Notes under the pieces: model-generated
Database searches by the model: none
What the model saw: only the letters and a program-made list of their open reading frames with translations
What the model was told of the DNA's origin: nothing
Part shown: one piece after another, positions 42,011 to 50,116 of the stretch
How positions within the stretch are numbered: position 1 is the stretch's first letter
How the letters are laid out: each line of letters starts with the position of its first letter
Position numbers and translations under genes: made by a program
Origin: Catenuloplanes atrovinosus
GTDB lineage: Bacteria; Actinomycetota; Actinomycetes; Mycobacteriales; Micromonosporaceae
NCBI RefSeq assembly: GCF_031458235.1
Contig: NZ_JAVDYB010000001.1
Span: 6,000,001 to 6,064,000, forward strand
DNA: 64,000 bases
Direction: 5' to 3'

Positions 42011-44137
42011 TCAGGGCGTGGCGGCCAGGCGGGCGCTGAAGGCGTCGGCGGGCTCCGCGCGGGCGTAGTGCCAGCCCTGGACCATGTCGCAGTCGAGGGT
42101 ACGAAGCAGCGCCGCCTGGTCGGCGGTCTCGACGCCCTCGGCGACGACCGTGAGGCCGAGCGCGTGCGCCAGCCGTACCAGGGCGGCCAGGATCTCCCGG
42201 TCGACGCGGTCCGGGAGGTCGGCGCGGGTCTTGCCGGTGACGAACGTGCCGGCCAGCTTCAGGCCGGTGACCGGCAGGTGGCGCAGGTAGGCCAGGTTCG
42301 AGTAGCCGGTGCCGAAGTCGTCGATCGCGATCCGCACGCCCAGGTCGGCCAGGGAGCGCAGGCGGCGCAGCGGCTCGCCGGTGGTGCCCATCAGCGTGCT
42401 CTCGGTCAACTCCAGCTGCAGCGCGCCCGGCTCCAGGCCGGTGGCGGCCAGCGCCTCGCGCACGTCGGCCACGAAACCGGGCTCGCGGAGCTGGCGGACG
42501 GCCACGTTCACGCTGACCAGCAGCGCCTTCTCGGGGTGTGCGGCGCGCCAGCGGGCGGCCTGGCGGCACGCCTCGCGCAGCACCCAGCGGCCGAGCGGCA
42601 CGATCACGCCGGTCTCCTCGGCCAGCGGCACGAACAGGTCCGGGCGGAGCAGCCCCAGTTCCGGGTGCTGCCAGCGGACCAGCGCCTCCACGCCGGCCAG
42701 GCCGTCGTCGCCGAGCCGGACCAGCGGCTGGTACTCCACGAAGAACTCGTGCTGGGCCAGCGCGCGCGGCAACTCGGCGGAGAGCCGGTAGCGGCTGATG
42801 TCGGTGGCGTACCGCTCCGGGTCGAAGAACGCCCAGCGGTCGCGGCCGTCCGCCTTCGCCCAGTAGAGCGTGGTGTCCGCGGCCTTCATCAGCTCGGCCG
42901 CGCTGGTGTCGCCGCCGGCCGGCCGCTCGATCAGCCCGGCGCTGGCGGAGACCGTGAGGGAGCGGCCCTCCAGCCGGACCGGGCGGCGCACCGCGGCGAG
43001 CGCGGCCTCGGCCACGCCGACCAGTTCCGCGGTGCCGGACGAGCGCGGCACCAGCACGACGAACTCGTCGCCGCCCATCCGCGCGACCAGCGTGCCGTTC
43101 GCGGCGCCGCCGGAGACCGCGGCGGCGAGCCGGCCCGCGACCGTACGCAGCAGCTGGTCACCGGCCGCGTGCCCGAGCGTGTCGTTGATCGCCTTGAAGC
43201 CGTCCAGGTCGAGGTAGCAGAGCCCGACCCGGCCGTCCGTCTCCGGGTCGGCCAGCGCCTCCTCCAGCCGGGTGAACAGCAGCGTCCGGTTCGGCAGGTC
43301 GGTCAGCGGGTCGTGCAGCGCCTGGTGCTCGAGCTGGAGCTGCAGCCGGTGCCGCTCGGTGATGTCCTCGACCATGGCGACCACGTACCGCGGGGTGCCG
43401 TCGTGCGCGCGGACCAGCGACACCACCAGGTCGGTCCAGATGCTGCCGCCGCCCTTGCGCGCGTACGGCTTCTCCAGCCGGAAGTGGTCGAGCTTGCCGT
43501 CGATCAGGTCGCGGTACCGGTCCCAGACACCGGGCGCGTCCTGGGGGTGGATGAACGTGGTGACGTTCTGCGTGAAGAACTCCTCACGCGTGTATCCGAA
43601 CATGTCGCAGATCGCGGAGTTCACGTCGATGATCGAGCCGTCCAGCTCGGCCACGCCGATGCCGATCACGGCCTCCGCGAAGATCGCCCGGAACCGCGCC
43701 TCGCTGGTCCAGCGGGCCTCCTCCGCGGCGGACCGGGCGGTGAGCGCGGCGTCCCGGATGCTCTCCTGTTCGGCGAGCGTGCGGTCCTTCAGCGCGCGGG
43801 CGAACCCGGCCGCGAGCGCGCCCTGCATGGCCGCGAGCCGCGGGGTACGCCCCAGCTCCGCGGCCGGCCCGGCCAGCTCCTCGCCGAGCACGGTGAGCGT
43901 GCGGTCCAGCGAGGCCGGCTCCGTGAAGTGGTCCTCGACCAGCGCGAACCCGATGCTGTACGGCGTGACCGGGTCGTAGCGGTCGGCCTCCAGCGTGCCG
44001 GCGAGCCGCTTGGCCGAGTCGGTCAGATAGTCGATCAACTCTCGGTGCGCCATCGACACGTAGCTGGTGCGGCTGATCGCCCGGGTCCAGGCCCGGGCGA
44101 GGCGCTCCGCGAGCGGTTCAGCCGATTCGGGCGACAC
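42011..44137 (-). CDS. PAS-GGDEF-EAL cyclic di-GMP signalling protein
   Basis: The protein of 708 residues has an N-terminal helical region (1-145), a PAS domain (about 150-265), GGDEF at about 355-359 (RMGGDEFVVLV) and EAL at about 484-486 (GVEALVRWQHP). EAL metal and catalytic positions are kept: NVAVRQL, ELTES, DDFGTGYSNL, LKL, AEGVE and VQGWHYA. Both diguanylate cyclase and phosphodiesterase activities are possible; PAS probably selects. In the usual LKIDRSF motif the Asp is Ala (LKLAGTF). The GTG at 44137 lies seven bases after GGGG and inside the 3' end of the DUF574 gene. Confidence 0.93.
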   Translation of the reverse strand: MSPESAEPLAERLARAWTRAISRTSYVSMAHRELIDYLTDSAKRLAGTLEADRYDPVTPYSIGFALVEDHFTEPASLDRTLTVLGEELAGPAAELGRTPRLAAMQGALAAGFARALKDRTLAEQESIRDAALTARSAAEEARWTSEARFRAIFAEAVIGIGVAELDGSIIDVNSAICDMFGYTREEFFTQNVTTFIHPQDAPGVWDRYRDLIDGKLDHFRLEKPYARKGGGSIWTDLVVSLVRAHDGTPRYVVAMVEDITERHRLQLQLEHQALHDPLTDLPNRTLLFTRLEEALADPETDGRVGLCYLDLDGFKAINDTLGHAAGDQLLRTVAGRLAAAVSGGAANGTLVARMGGDEFVVLVPRSSGTAELVGVAEAALAAVRRPVRLEGRSLTVSASAGLIERPAGGDTSAAELMKAADTTLYWAKADGRDRWAFFDPERYATDISRYRLSAELPRALAQHEFFVEYQPLVRLGDDGLAGVEALVRWQHPELGLLRPDLFVPLAEETGVIVPLGRWVLREACRQAARWRAAHPEKALLVSVNVAVRQLREPGFVADVREALAATGLEPGALQLELTESTLMGTTGEPLRRLRSLADLGVRIAIDDFGTGYSNLAYLRHLPVTGLKLAGTFVTGKTRADLPDRVDREILAALVRLAHALGLTVVAEGVETADQAALLRTLDCDMVQGWHYARAEPADAFSARLAATP

Positions 44138-44939
44138 CCGCAAACCCCGGGTAGGTGGCGGCGTCCGGGCCGACGTCCTCCGGCGAGTCCGGGCGCCACA
44201 GCGGCATCTGGACCACGCCCGGCTCCACCAGCTCCAGGTCGCCGAAGAGCGCGGCGATCTCCGCCCGGTCCCGCATGCGGAACGGGCTGGCGGTCCGGTT
44301 GTAGATCTCCTCCGCCTTGTCCGCCTGGTCCGGCTGCCCGGAGCGGTCGTTACTGGCGTGCGAGATGACCACGAAACTGCCCGGTGCCACGCTCTGCGCC
44401 AGCGTCGCCACGATCGCCTCCGGCTTCTCGTCGTCCGGCACGAAGTGAAGCACGGACACGATCAGCACCGCCACCGGGCGGCTGAGGTCGACGGCCTCGA
44501 GCAGCGCCGGCTCGTCCAGCAGTTCGGCGGGGCGGCGCAGGTCACCGGCGACCACGGTCGCGTTCGGATTGCCGGCCAGGATGGCGCGGCTGTGCGCGAG
44601 CGCGACCGGGTCCCAGTCCACATAGGCGATCCGGGCGTCCGGGTTGAGCGCCTGCGCCACCTCGTGCACGTTGCCGACCGTGGGGATGCCGGAGCCGAGG
44701 TCGATGAACTGGTCGATGCCCTCGGCGACCAGCGCCCGTACCGCGCGGCGCAGGAACGCGCGGTTCTCCTGCGCGTGCTTCGGCAGGTCCGGCATCGCCT
44801 CGAGGACCTTGGCGGCGAACGCCCGGTCCACCGCGAAGTTGTGCGATCCACCCAGGTAGTAGTCGTACACGCGGGCGACACTGGGCTTGGTCAGGTCGAC
44901 CTCGGCCGGCGCCCAGACGGGACGTTCCGCACCTTCCAT
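44118..44939 (-). CDS. DUF574-family SAM-dependent methyltransferase (second copy)
   Basis: The protein of 273 residues has the DUF574 signature SVARVYDYYLGGSHNFAVDR, then IDLGSGIPTVGNVHEVA and IAYVDWDPVALAHSR (SAM site), LHFVPDDEKP and MPLWRPDSPED. It is clearly of the same family as the protein at 12108-12866, though not a recent duplicate. The ATG at 44939 follows AAGG by seven bases. Its stop lies 20 bases within the GGDEF/EAL gene, so both proteins are made from one message. Target unknown. Confidence 0.9.
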   Translation of the reverse strand: MEGAERPVWAPAEVDLTKPSVARVYDYYLGGSHNFAVDRAFAAKVLEAMPDLPKHAQENRAFLRRAVRALVAEGIDQFIDLGSGIPTVGNVHEVAQALNPDARIAYVDWDPVALAHSRAILAGNPNATVVAGDLRRPAELLDEPALLEAVDLSRPVAVLIVSVLHFVPDDEKPEAIVATLAQSVAPGSFVVISHASNDRSGQPDQADKAEEIYNRTASPFRMRDRAEIAALFGDLELVEPGVVQMPLWRPDSPEDVGPDAATYPGFAGVARIG

Positions 44940-44974
44940 GGGACAACCTTCCATCGCGGCAATGGGTCCGCGAC

Positions 44975-44980
44975 AGCATA
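44975..44980 (-). promoter_or_regulatory. -10 box for the DUF574/GGDEF-EAL message
   Basis: TATGCT on the minus strand, about 36 bases before the ATG. The same hexamer serves the other DUF574 operon at 12054. No convincing -35 is seen. Confidence 0.4.
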
Positions 44981-45048
44981 GGGGTCGTCCACATCAGAAC
45001 GTGTATCGAAGTTCGCGTCTTCGGATGATGCACAAACCAACTGAGTCG

Positions 45049-45873
45049 TCAGTCATTCTCCGGCTTCGGCGGGGGCACCGGGTTCGGCAGCGCGCCACCG
45101 AAGCGGCGGTCCCGCTGGGCGTAGAGCTCGCAGGCGTACCAGAGGTGGCGGCGGTCGAAGTCCGGCCAGAGCGTGTCCAGGTAGACCAGTTCGGCGTAGG
45201 CGGACTGCCAGAGCAGGAAGTTCGAGATGCGCTGCTCCCCGGACGGGCGCAGGAACAGGTCGACCTCCGGCACCTCGGGGTGGTAGAGGTACTTCGCCAG
45301 CAGCTTCTCGTTGACCTTCTCCGGCTTGACCCGGCCGGCGGCCACGTCGCGCGCGATCGCCTGCGCCGCGTCCGCGATCTCCGCCTGACCGCCGTAGTTC
45401 ACGCAGAACTGCAGCGTCAGCGTGGTGTTCTTCCGGGACATCTCCTCGGCCGTGGTCAGCTCGCCGATCACGCTCTTCCACAGCCGGCCGGCCCGGCCGG
45501 ACCAGACCACGCGCACGCCCAGGTCGACCAGCTCGTCCCGGCGGCGGTGGATGACGTCGCGGTTGAAGCCCATCAGGAAACGCACCTCGTCCGGCGAGCG
45601 CCGCCAGTTCTCCGTGGAGAACGCGTACGCCGACAGGTACGGGATGCCCAGCTCGATCGCGCCCTCGATGGTGTCGAACAGCGAGTGCTCGCCCGCCTCG
45701 TGCCCCTTGGTCCGGGCCAGGCCGCGCTCCTTGGCCCACCGGCCGTTGCCGTCCATCACGATCGCCACGTGCTTCGGCAGCGAGTCCGCGGGCAGCGACG
45801 GCGGACGCGCACCGGACGGGTGCGGCGTGGGCGGGCGGACGGGCGCCGTACTGCGCCGGGTGAGGGCACGCAT
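45049..45873 (-). CDS. uppS: Isoprenyl transferase (cis-prenyl diphosphate synthase)
   Basis: The enzyme of 274 residues extends allylic diphosphates with cis double bonds to the lipid carrier of cell-wall synthesis. Motifs: [17 protein letters not shown] (catalytic Asp), [31 protein letters not shown] and [19 protein letters not shown]. The ATG at 45873 gives a proline-rich N-terminal tail of 30 residues. Followed closely upstream by recO in the same direction, as in mycobacteria. Confidence 0.95.
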   Translation of the reverse strand: MRALTRRSTAPVRPPTPHPSGARPPSLPADSLPKHVAIVMDGNGRWAKERGLARTKGHEAGEHSLFDTIEGAIELGIPYLSAYAFSTENWRRSPDEVRFLMGFNRDVIHRRRDELVDLGVRVVWSGRAGRLWKSVIGELTTAEEMSRKNTTLTLQFCVNYGGQAEIADAAQAIARDVAAGRVKPEKVNEKLLAKYLYHPEVPEVDLFLRPSGEQRISNFLLWQSAYAELVYLDTLWPDFDRRHLWYACELYAQRDRRFGGALPNPVPPPKPEND

Positions 45874-45891
45874 GATATGTCGGTTTCCTAA

Positions 45892-46653
45892 CTAACTGCG
45901 GTCGACCAGCGGCAGGGAGCGTAACCCGCGCTCCAAATGCCACTGCAGGTGCGCCGCCACCAGGCCGCTGCACTCGCGCTGGTGGGAGGGGTCCGCGCCG
46001 TCCGCCGTCCGCCAGTCGCCCTTGGCCAGCGCGCTCATCAGCTCCAGCGTGGCCGGCGCGGGGTGCGCGGCGCCGGGCGGGCGGCAGTCCGGGCAGACGC
46101 TTCCCCCGGCCGGTACGGAGAACGCGCGGTGCGTGCCGGGCTCGCCGCAGACCGCGCACTCGGTGATCGCCGGCGCCCAGCCCGCCAGGCCCATGCCGCG
46201 CAGCAGGTAGGCGTCCAGCACCAGGGTGGCCAGGTGCTCGCCCGCGGCCAGCGCGCGCATCGCGCCGAGCGTGAGCTGGAACATGCGCAGCGACGGCTCC
46301 CGCTCCACCGGCGTGAGCCGTTCCGCGGTCTCCGCCACCGCGCTCGCGGCCGTGTAGCGCGGATAGTCGGCCAGGAACCGCTTGCCGTACAGCTCGACGG
46401 CCTCGACCTGGCTGACCGTGTGCAGGCCGCCGCCGTGGTCCTTGGGGTCGCCGGCCAACTGCAGGTCGACGTGACCGAACGGCTCCAGCCGCGCACCGAA
46501 CCGGGAGGTGGTGCGCCGCACGCCCCGGGCGACGGCGCGCAGCCGGCCGTGGTGCCGGGTCAGCAGCGTGATGATCCGGTCCGACTCGCCCAGCTTCTGC
46601 ACGCGCAGCACGAGTCCGTCGTCGCGGTAGAGCTGCCGGGGTATGCGGGCCAC
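45892..46653 (-). CDS. recO: DNA repair protein RecO
   Basis: The protein of 253 residues loads RecA at gaps with RecF and RecR. N-terminal OB fold (YRDDGLVLRVQKLGESDRII, LTRHHGRLRAVARGVRR), helical middle and a zinc motif with Cys pairs (CAVCGEPG and CPDCRPP). The GTG at 46653 follows GGGAGG directly. Same direction as uppS. Confidence 0.95.
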   Translation of the reverse strand: MARIPRQLYRDDGLVLRVQKLGESDRIITLLTRHHGRLRAVARGVRRTTSRFGARLEPFGHVDLQLAGDPKDHGGGLHTVSQVEAVELYGKRFLADYPRYTAASAVAETAERLTPVEREPSLRMFQLTLGAMRALAAGEHLATLVLDAYLLRGMGLAGWAPAITECAVCGEPGTHRAFSVPAGGSVCPDCRPPGAAHPAPATLELMSALAKGDWRTADGADPSHQRECSGLVAAHLQWHLERGLRSLPLVDRS

Positions 46654-46666
46654 CCTCCCATTCTGC

Positions 46667-46697
46667 CCCCTGAGCACTATCAGGGAGTTCTCAGGGG
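46667..46697. promoter_or_regulatory. Inverted repeat between recO and lipoprotein gene
   Basis: CCCCTGAG (46667-46674) and CTCAGGGG (46690-46697) are perfect complements in the divergent promoter region. Likely operator affecting the lipoprotein gene or recO. Confidence 0.45.
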
Positions 46698-46743
46698 AAA
46701 GCTTGGATCCGGGGTACGGGACGCGCGCACTACGGTCGGGGGC

Positions 46744-47520
46744 ATGACCAGACGTACCACGGCGGTGGCCGGGATCGCGGTGCTCGCCGCGCTCAGCGCC
46801 GGCTGTGACCCGCGGAACCTCCGCGAGATGGAGTTCCGGACCACGGAGACGGTCGGTATCACCGAGGTGCGCATCGTCGGCGGCGACGGTGGCGACGTGA
46901 TCGTGACCACCGCCGACCGCACGGACACCCAGGTCGACCGCGTGGTGCACTACAGCACCGCGACCGCGCCGGACACCGCGTACCGGATCGAGGGCACCGC
47001 GCTGGTGATCGACGCGGACTGCGGCCCGCAGTGCGGCGTCGACTACACGGTCAGCGCGCCGCGCGGCGTGCGGGTCACCGGCCGCAGCGACTCCGGCGAC
47101 GTGCGGCTGACCGGCGTCGGCGCCGTGGACCTGAAGGTCGACTCGGGCTCGCTCACGGCCGACGGCGTGTCCGGCCCGGTCCGCGTCGAGTCGGACTCCG
47201 GCGACGTACGGCTGGCGAACGTGACCGGCACGACCGACCTGCGTGTGCAGTCCGGGACGCTGGAGGGCCGCGGGCTGGCCGGCACGGTGACCGCGGCCGT
47301 CGAGTCCGGGGACGCGGACCTGGCGCTCGCCGCGCCCGCCTCGGTCACCGTGACCGTGGACAGCGGCGATCTGACGCTGCGGGTGCCGGACGGGAAGTAC
47401 CGGGTGCGCACCGCCGCCGACTCCGGGCAGGTGGACGTGGGCATCGACAACGACCCGGCCGCCACCGCCGTGCTGGACCTACGCGCGGACAGCGGCGACC
47501 TGAACGTCTTGCGCGGCTGA
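46744..47520 (+). CDS. DUF4097-like beta-helix lipoprotein
   Basis: The protein has 258 residues with a lipobox (AALSAGC) after a short leader. The rest is a run of short beta rungs with recurring (S/D)SGD(V/L) turns (SDSGDVRLTGVG, SDSGDVRLANVT, DSGDLTLRV, ADSGDLNVL), typical of the DUF4097 adhesin-like beta helix. Role unknown; such proteins are often membrane-stress linked. The 3' end overlaps the convergent acyltransferase by 42 bases. Confidence 0.82.
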   Translation: MTRRTTAVAGIAVLAALSAGCDPRNLREMEFRTTETVGITEVRIVGGDGGDVIVTTADRTDTQVDRVVHYSTATAPDTAYRIEGTALVIDADCGPQCGVDYTVSAPRGVRVTGRSDSGDVRLTGVGAVDLKVDSGSLTADGVSGPVRVESDSGDVRLANVTGTTDLRVQSGTLEGRGLAGTVTAAVESGDADLALAAPASVTVTVDSGDLTLRVPDGKYRVRTAADSGQVDVGIDNDPAATAVLDLRADSGDLNVLRG

Positions 47521-48567
47521 GACCAGCACCTCCTCCGCTGGCAGCGGCTTGCGGGGCCGCACCGGCACGGCGCCGCCCGGGATCAGCTCGGGGCGGCGCC
47601 GGGCCGCGACGTCCTCGATCCAGCCGAACGCGGCGACCGCCACCGCGAGCAGCAGCAGCACGGCCGCGAGCTTGACCGTGACCGCCGGCGCGCCGGTCTG
47701 CGGCCAGCCGAAGCGGGTCGCCACCCAGCCGAGCCCCACGATGATCGGTACGTGCCAGAGGTAGATGGTCAGCGCGCGGCTGTTGAGCAGCGTGACCAGC
47801 CGGTCGAGGCGCGGGCGGCGGCTGAGCCAGGGCAGCGCGTCCGGCGCCAGGCCGAGCGCGATCAGCACGAACGCGGTGGACCAGAGCGCGTTGCCGATCC
47901 GGATGTCGTTGAGGTCGTATCCGCGCGGGCCCGGATGGGTGAGGAACCAGGCCGCGCCCGCGACCGCCAGCACGCCCGCGATCGGCACGAGCCGGCGCCA
48001 GGTGAGGCGGCGCAGCATGCCGTCGTGGTGGGCGAAGCCGAGCAGCCAGGCGCCGAAGTAGAGCCCGATGTCGCGCAGCACGTAGTTGTCGATCGCGACC
48101 AGCTTCAGCTCGGTGACGACCAGCAGCACGAACGGCGCGGCCAGCGTGGGCAGCGGGAACCGGCGGAACAGCGGGAGTGCCAGCGGGGAGAGCGCGACGA
48201 ACCATAGGAAGTCGCGCAGGTACCAGTTGGCGGAGAGCGCGGCCAGCCCCAGGCCGCTGGCCGGCGGGTCGATGAACGGCGCCACCCAGAACAGGATGCG
48301 CCAGTCCCAGTCGAGCCCGGTGGCCAGCATGACCGGCAGGAAGATCGCCATCACGGCCCAGAGCGAGGGCAGCAGCCGGCGCATGCGGCGGCCGATCGCG
48401 GAGACGCCGAAACGATCGACCGAGGCGGCCATGAGCGAGCCGCCCAGCGCGAACATCACCGACATCGCGGGCAGGACGACGGTCAGCGCGGCCAGACCGG
48501 TGACGTGATAAACGACCACCCGGAGGACGGCGGCCGCACGCAAAAGGTCGAGATATCGATTTCTCAT
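47479..48567 (-). CDS. Acyltransferase family 3 membrane protein
   Basis: The protein of 362 residues has about ten spans and the family opening YLDLLRAAAVLRVVVYHVTG, where the His belongs to the catalytic site. Later segments (LYFGAWLLGFAHHDG, ALTIYLWHVPIIVGLGW) fit O-acyltransferases that modify cell-surface glycans or lipids. Acceptor unknown. No clear ribosome site. The 42-base convergent overlap makes the messages antisense partners at their ends. Confidence 0.88.
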   Translation of the reverse strand: MRNRYLDLLRAAAVLRVVVYHVTGLAALTVVLPAMSVMFALGGSLMAASVDRFGVSAIGRRMRRLLPSLWAVMAIFLPVMLATGLDWDWRILFWVAPFIDPPASGLGLAALSANWYLRDFLWFVALSPLALPLFRRFPLPTLAAPFVLLVVTELKLVAIDNYVLRDIGLYFGAWLLGFAHHDGMLRRLTWRRLVPIAGVLAVAGAAWFLTHPGPRGYDLNDIRIGNALWSTAFVLIALGLAPDALPWLSRRPRLDRLVTLLNSRALTIYLWHVPIIVGLGWVATRFGWPQTGAPAVTVKLAAVLLLLAVAVAAFGWIEDVAARRRPELIPGGAVPVRPRKPLPAEEVLVSAAQDVQVAAVRA

Positions 48568-48854
48568 CTACCCAAGCCTGGTCGGGCCCGGCGCGGTCCG
48601 CCCCGGACGGGAATCAGCAACGGGAAGCCGGTGAGCCTTTACCCCGAAAGGGCGACCGTCGAACCGTGGGCCGCGCCCCGGTTCAGACGGACAAAATGCT
48701 CCAAAATGCTGCGGAAGGCTCCATTTACGCGCATCACGGCAAGCCTACCGGGGTACGGATGAGTAACCACGGACGGGCGGAGTGGACAAGAACACTCCTA
48801 CCCGCCCGAACCGTTATAGAGATCGTTTCGTGCGCGAAATGCGCATAGACGCAG
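48568..48854. other. Intergenic region, 287 bp
   Basis: Between the acyltransferase start and the era stop, both on the minus strand. It should hold the acyltransferase promoter. A short direct repeat CAAAATGCT appears twice near 48690-48710. No gene is supported. Confidence 0.5.
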
Positions 48855-49739
48855 CTAAAAGCCCAGGCGGCGGAGCTGTTTCGGGTCGCGCTGCCACTCC
48901 TTGGCCACGCGAACGTGCAGGTCCAGGTAGATCCGGCGGCCGAGCAGCTTCTCGATCTCCACCCGGGCGCGCGTGCCGACCTCCTTGAGCCGGCTGCCCT
49001 TCGCCCCGATCATGATGGCCTTCTGGCTGGAGCGCTCGACGTACACGTCCGCGTAGACGCGCAGCACCGACTCCTCCTCCACCATCTCCTCGACCAGGAC
49101 CGCGATCGAGTGCGGCAGTTCGTCCCGCACGCCCTCCAGCGCGGACTCGCGGATGAGCTCGCCGATCAGCACGCGCTCCGGCTCGTCGGTGAGGATGTCG
49201 TCCGGGTAGAGCTGCGGGGACTCCGGCAGGTACTTCGCCATCACGTCGGTGAGCGTGCCGACCTGGTCGCCGGAGACCGCGCTGACCGGCACGATCTCCG
49301 CGAAGTCGCCCAGCTCGTGCACGGCCAGCAACTGCTCGGCGAGCTGCTTCTTGGAGACCAGGTCGGTCTTGGTGACCACGGCCAGCACGGTCGCCTTCAG
49401 CTCCGCGATCTCGCCGGTGATGAACCGGTCGCCGCGGCCCACCGGCTCGTCCGCCGGGATGCACAGGCCGATCACGTCGACCTCGCTCCACGTGGTGCGG
49501 ACCAGGTCGTTCAGCCGCTCACCGAGCAGCGTGCGCGGCCGGTGCAACCCCGGCGTGTCGACCAGCACGATCTGGCCGTCCGGCCGGTGCAGCACGCCGC
49601 GGATGACGTGCCGGGTGGTCTGCGGCTTGCTCGACGTGATGGCGATCTTCTGCCCGATGATCGCGTTGGTCAGCGTGGACTTGCCCGCGTTCGGCCGGCC
49701 CACGAAGCAGGCGAAGCCCGCCCGGTACGCCGCCCTCAT
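48855..49739 (-). CDS. era: GTPase Era
   Basis: The protein of 294 residues matures 16S rRNA and 30S subunits. GTPase motifs GRPNAGKST, DTPG and TKTD are followed by a C-terminal KH RNA-binding domain (GAKGSRLKEVGTRARVEIEKLL). The ATG overlaps the stop of the upstream cytidine-deaminase-like gene (ATGA). Same order as the mycobacterial era region. Confidence 0.96.
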   Translation of the reverse strand: MRAAYRAGFACFVGRPNAGKSTLTNAIIGQKIAITSSKPQTTRHVIRGVLHRPDGQIVLVDTPGLHRPRTLLGERLNDLVRTTWSEVDVIGLCIPADEPVGRGDRFITGEIAELKATVLAVVTKTDLVSKKQLAEQLLAVHELGDFAEIVPVSAVSGDQVGTLTDVMAKYLPESPQLYPDDILTDEPERVLIGELIRESALEGVRDELPHSIAVLVEEMVEEESVLRVYADVYVERSSQKAIMIGAKGSRLKEVGTRARVEIEKLLGRRIYLDLHVRVAKEWQRDPKQLRRLGF

Positions 49740-50116
49740 TCCACGACCGTGCCGAGGACGGTGCCGTCCGGGCCGGCCACCACGATCGGTGCGTCCGCGG
49801 CCAGGTCGCGCACGGCCGCGTGCCCGGAGCCGTCCAGCGCGGACGCCTCGGTCACCACGGCCGCCGCCTCCAGCCGGGTCGCGCCGGCGGCGACCGCGGA
49901 CGCGACCGCCAGCTGCAACGCGGTGATCGCCAGGGACGGCAGCGCCACGGTGGCGGCCGCGTACGTCCGGCCGTCCTGATCCCGCACGGCCGCGCCCTCC
50001 ACGGCGCCGGCCCGGGCCCGCGCGCTGCGCGCCAGCGTCACCAGTTTCGCGTCCTCGGCGGCGAGCGTCACCTCCCCGGCCGGGGCCGGTACGGCGGTCA
50101 TGGTGGGCTCAGGCAT
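49736..50116 (-). CDS. Cytidine-deaminase-fold protein lacking catalytic residues
   Basis: The protein of 126 residues aligns in layout with cytidine deaminase (KLVTLARSARARAGAVEGAAV then TYAAATVALPSLAITALQLAVASAV), but the zinc and catalytic positions, normally C/H-A-E and PCxxC, are replaced: no Cys or His lies in the relevant helices. It is therefore probably not a deaminase. It sits between the CNNM/CBS gene and era, overlapping both, where mycobacteria carry a hypothetical gene (Rv2365c as I recall). Confidence 0.78.
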   Translation of the reverse strand: MPEPTMTAVPAPAGEVTLAAEDAKLVTLARSARARAGAVEGAAVRDQDGRTYAAATVALPSLAITALQLAVASAVAAGATRLEAAAVVTEASALDGSGHAAVRDLAADAPIVVAGPDGTVLGTVVE

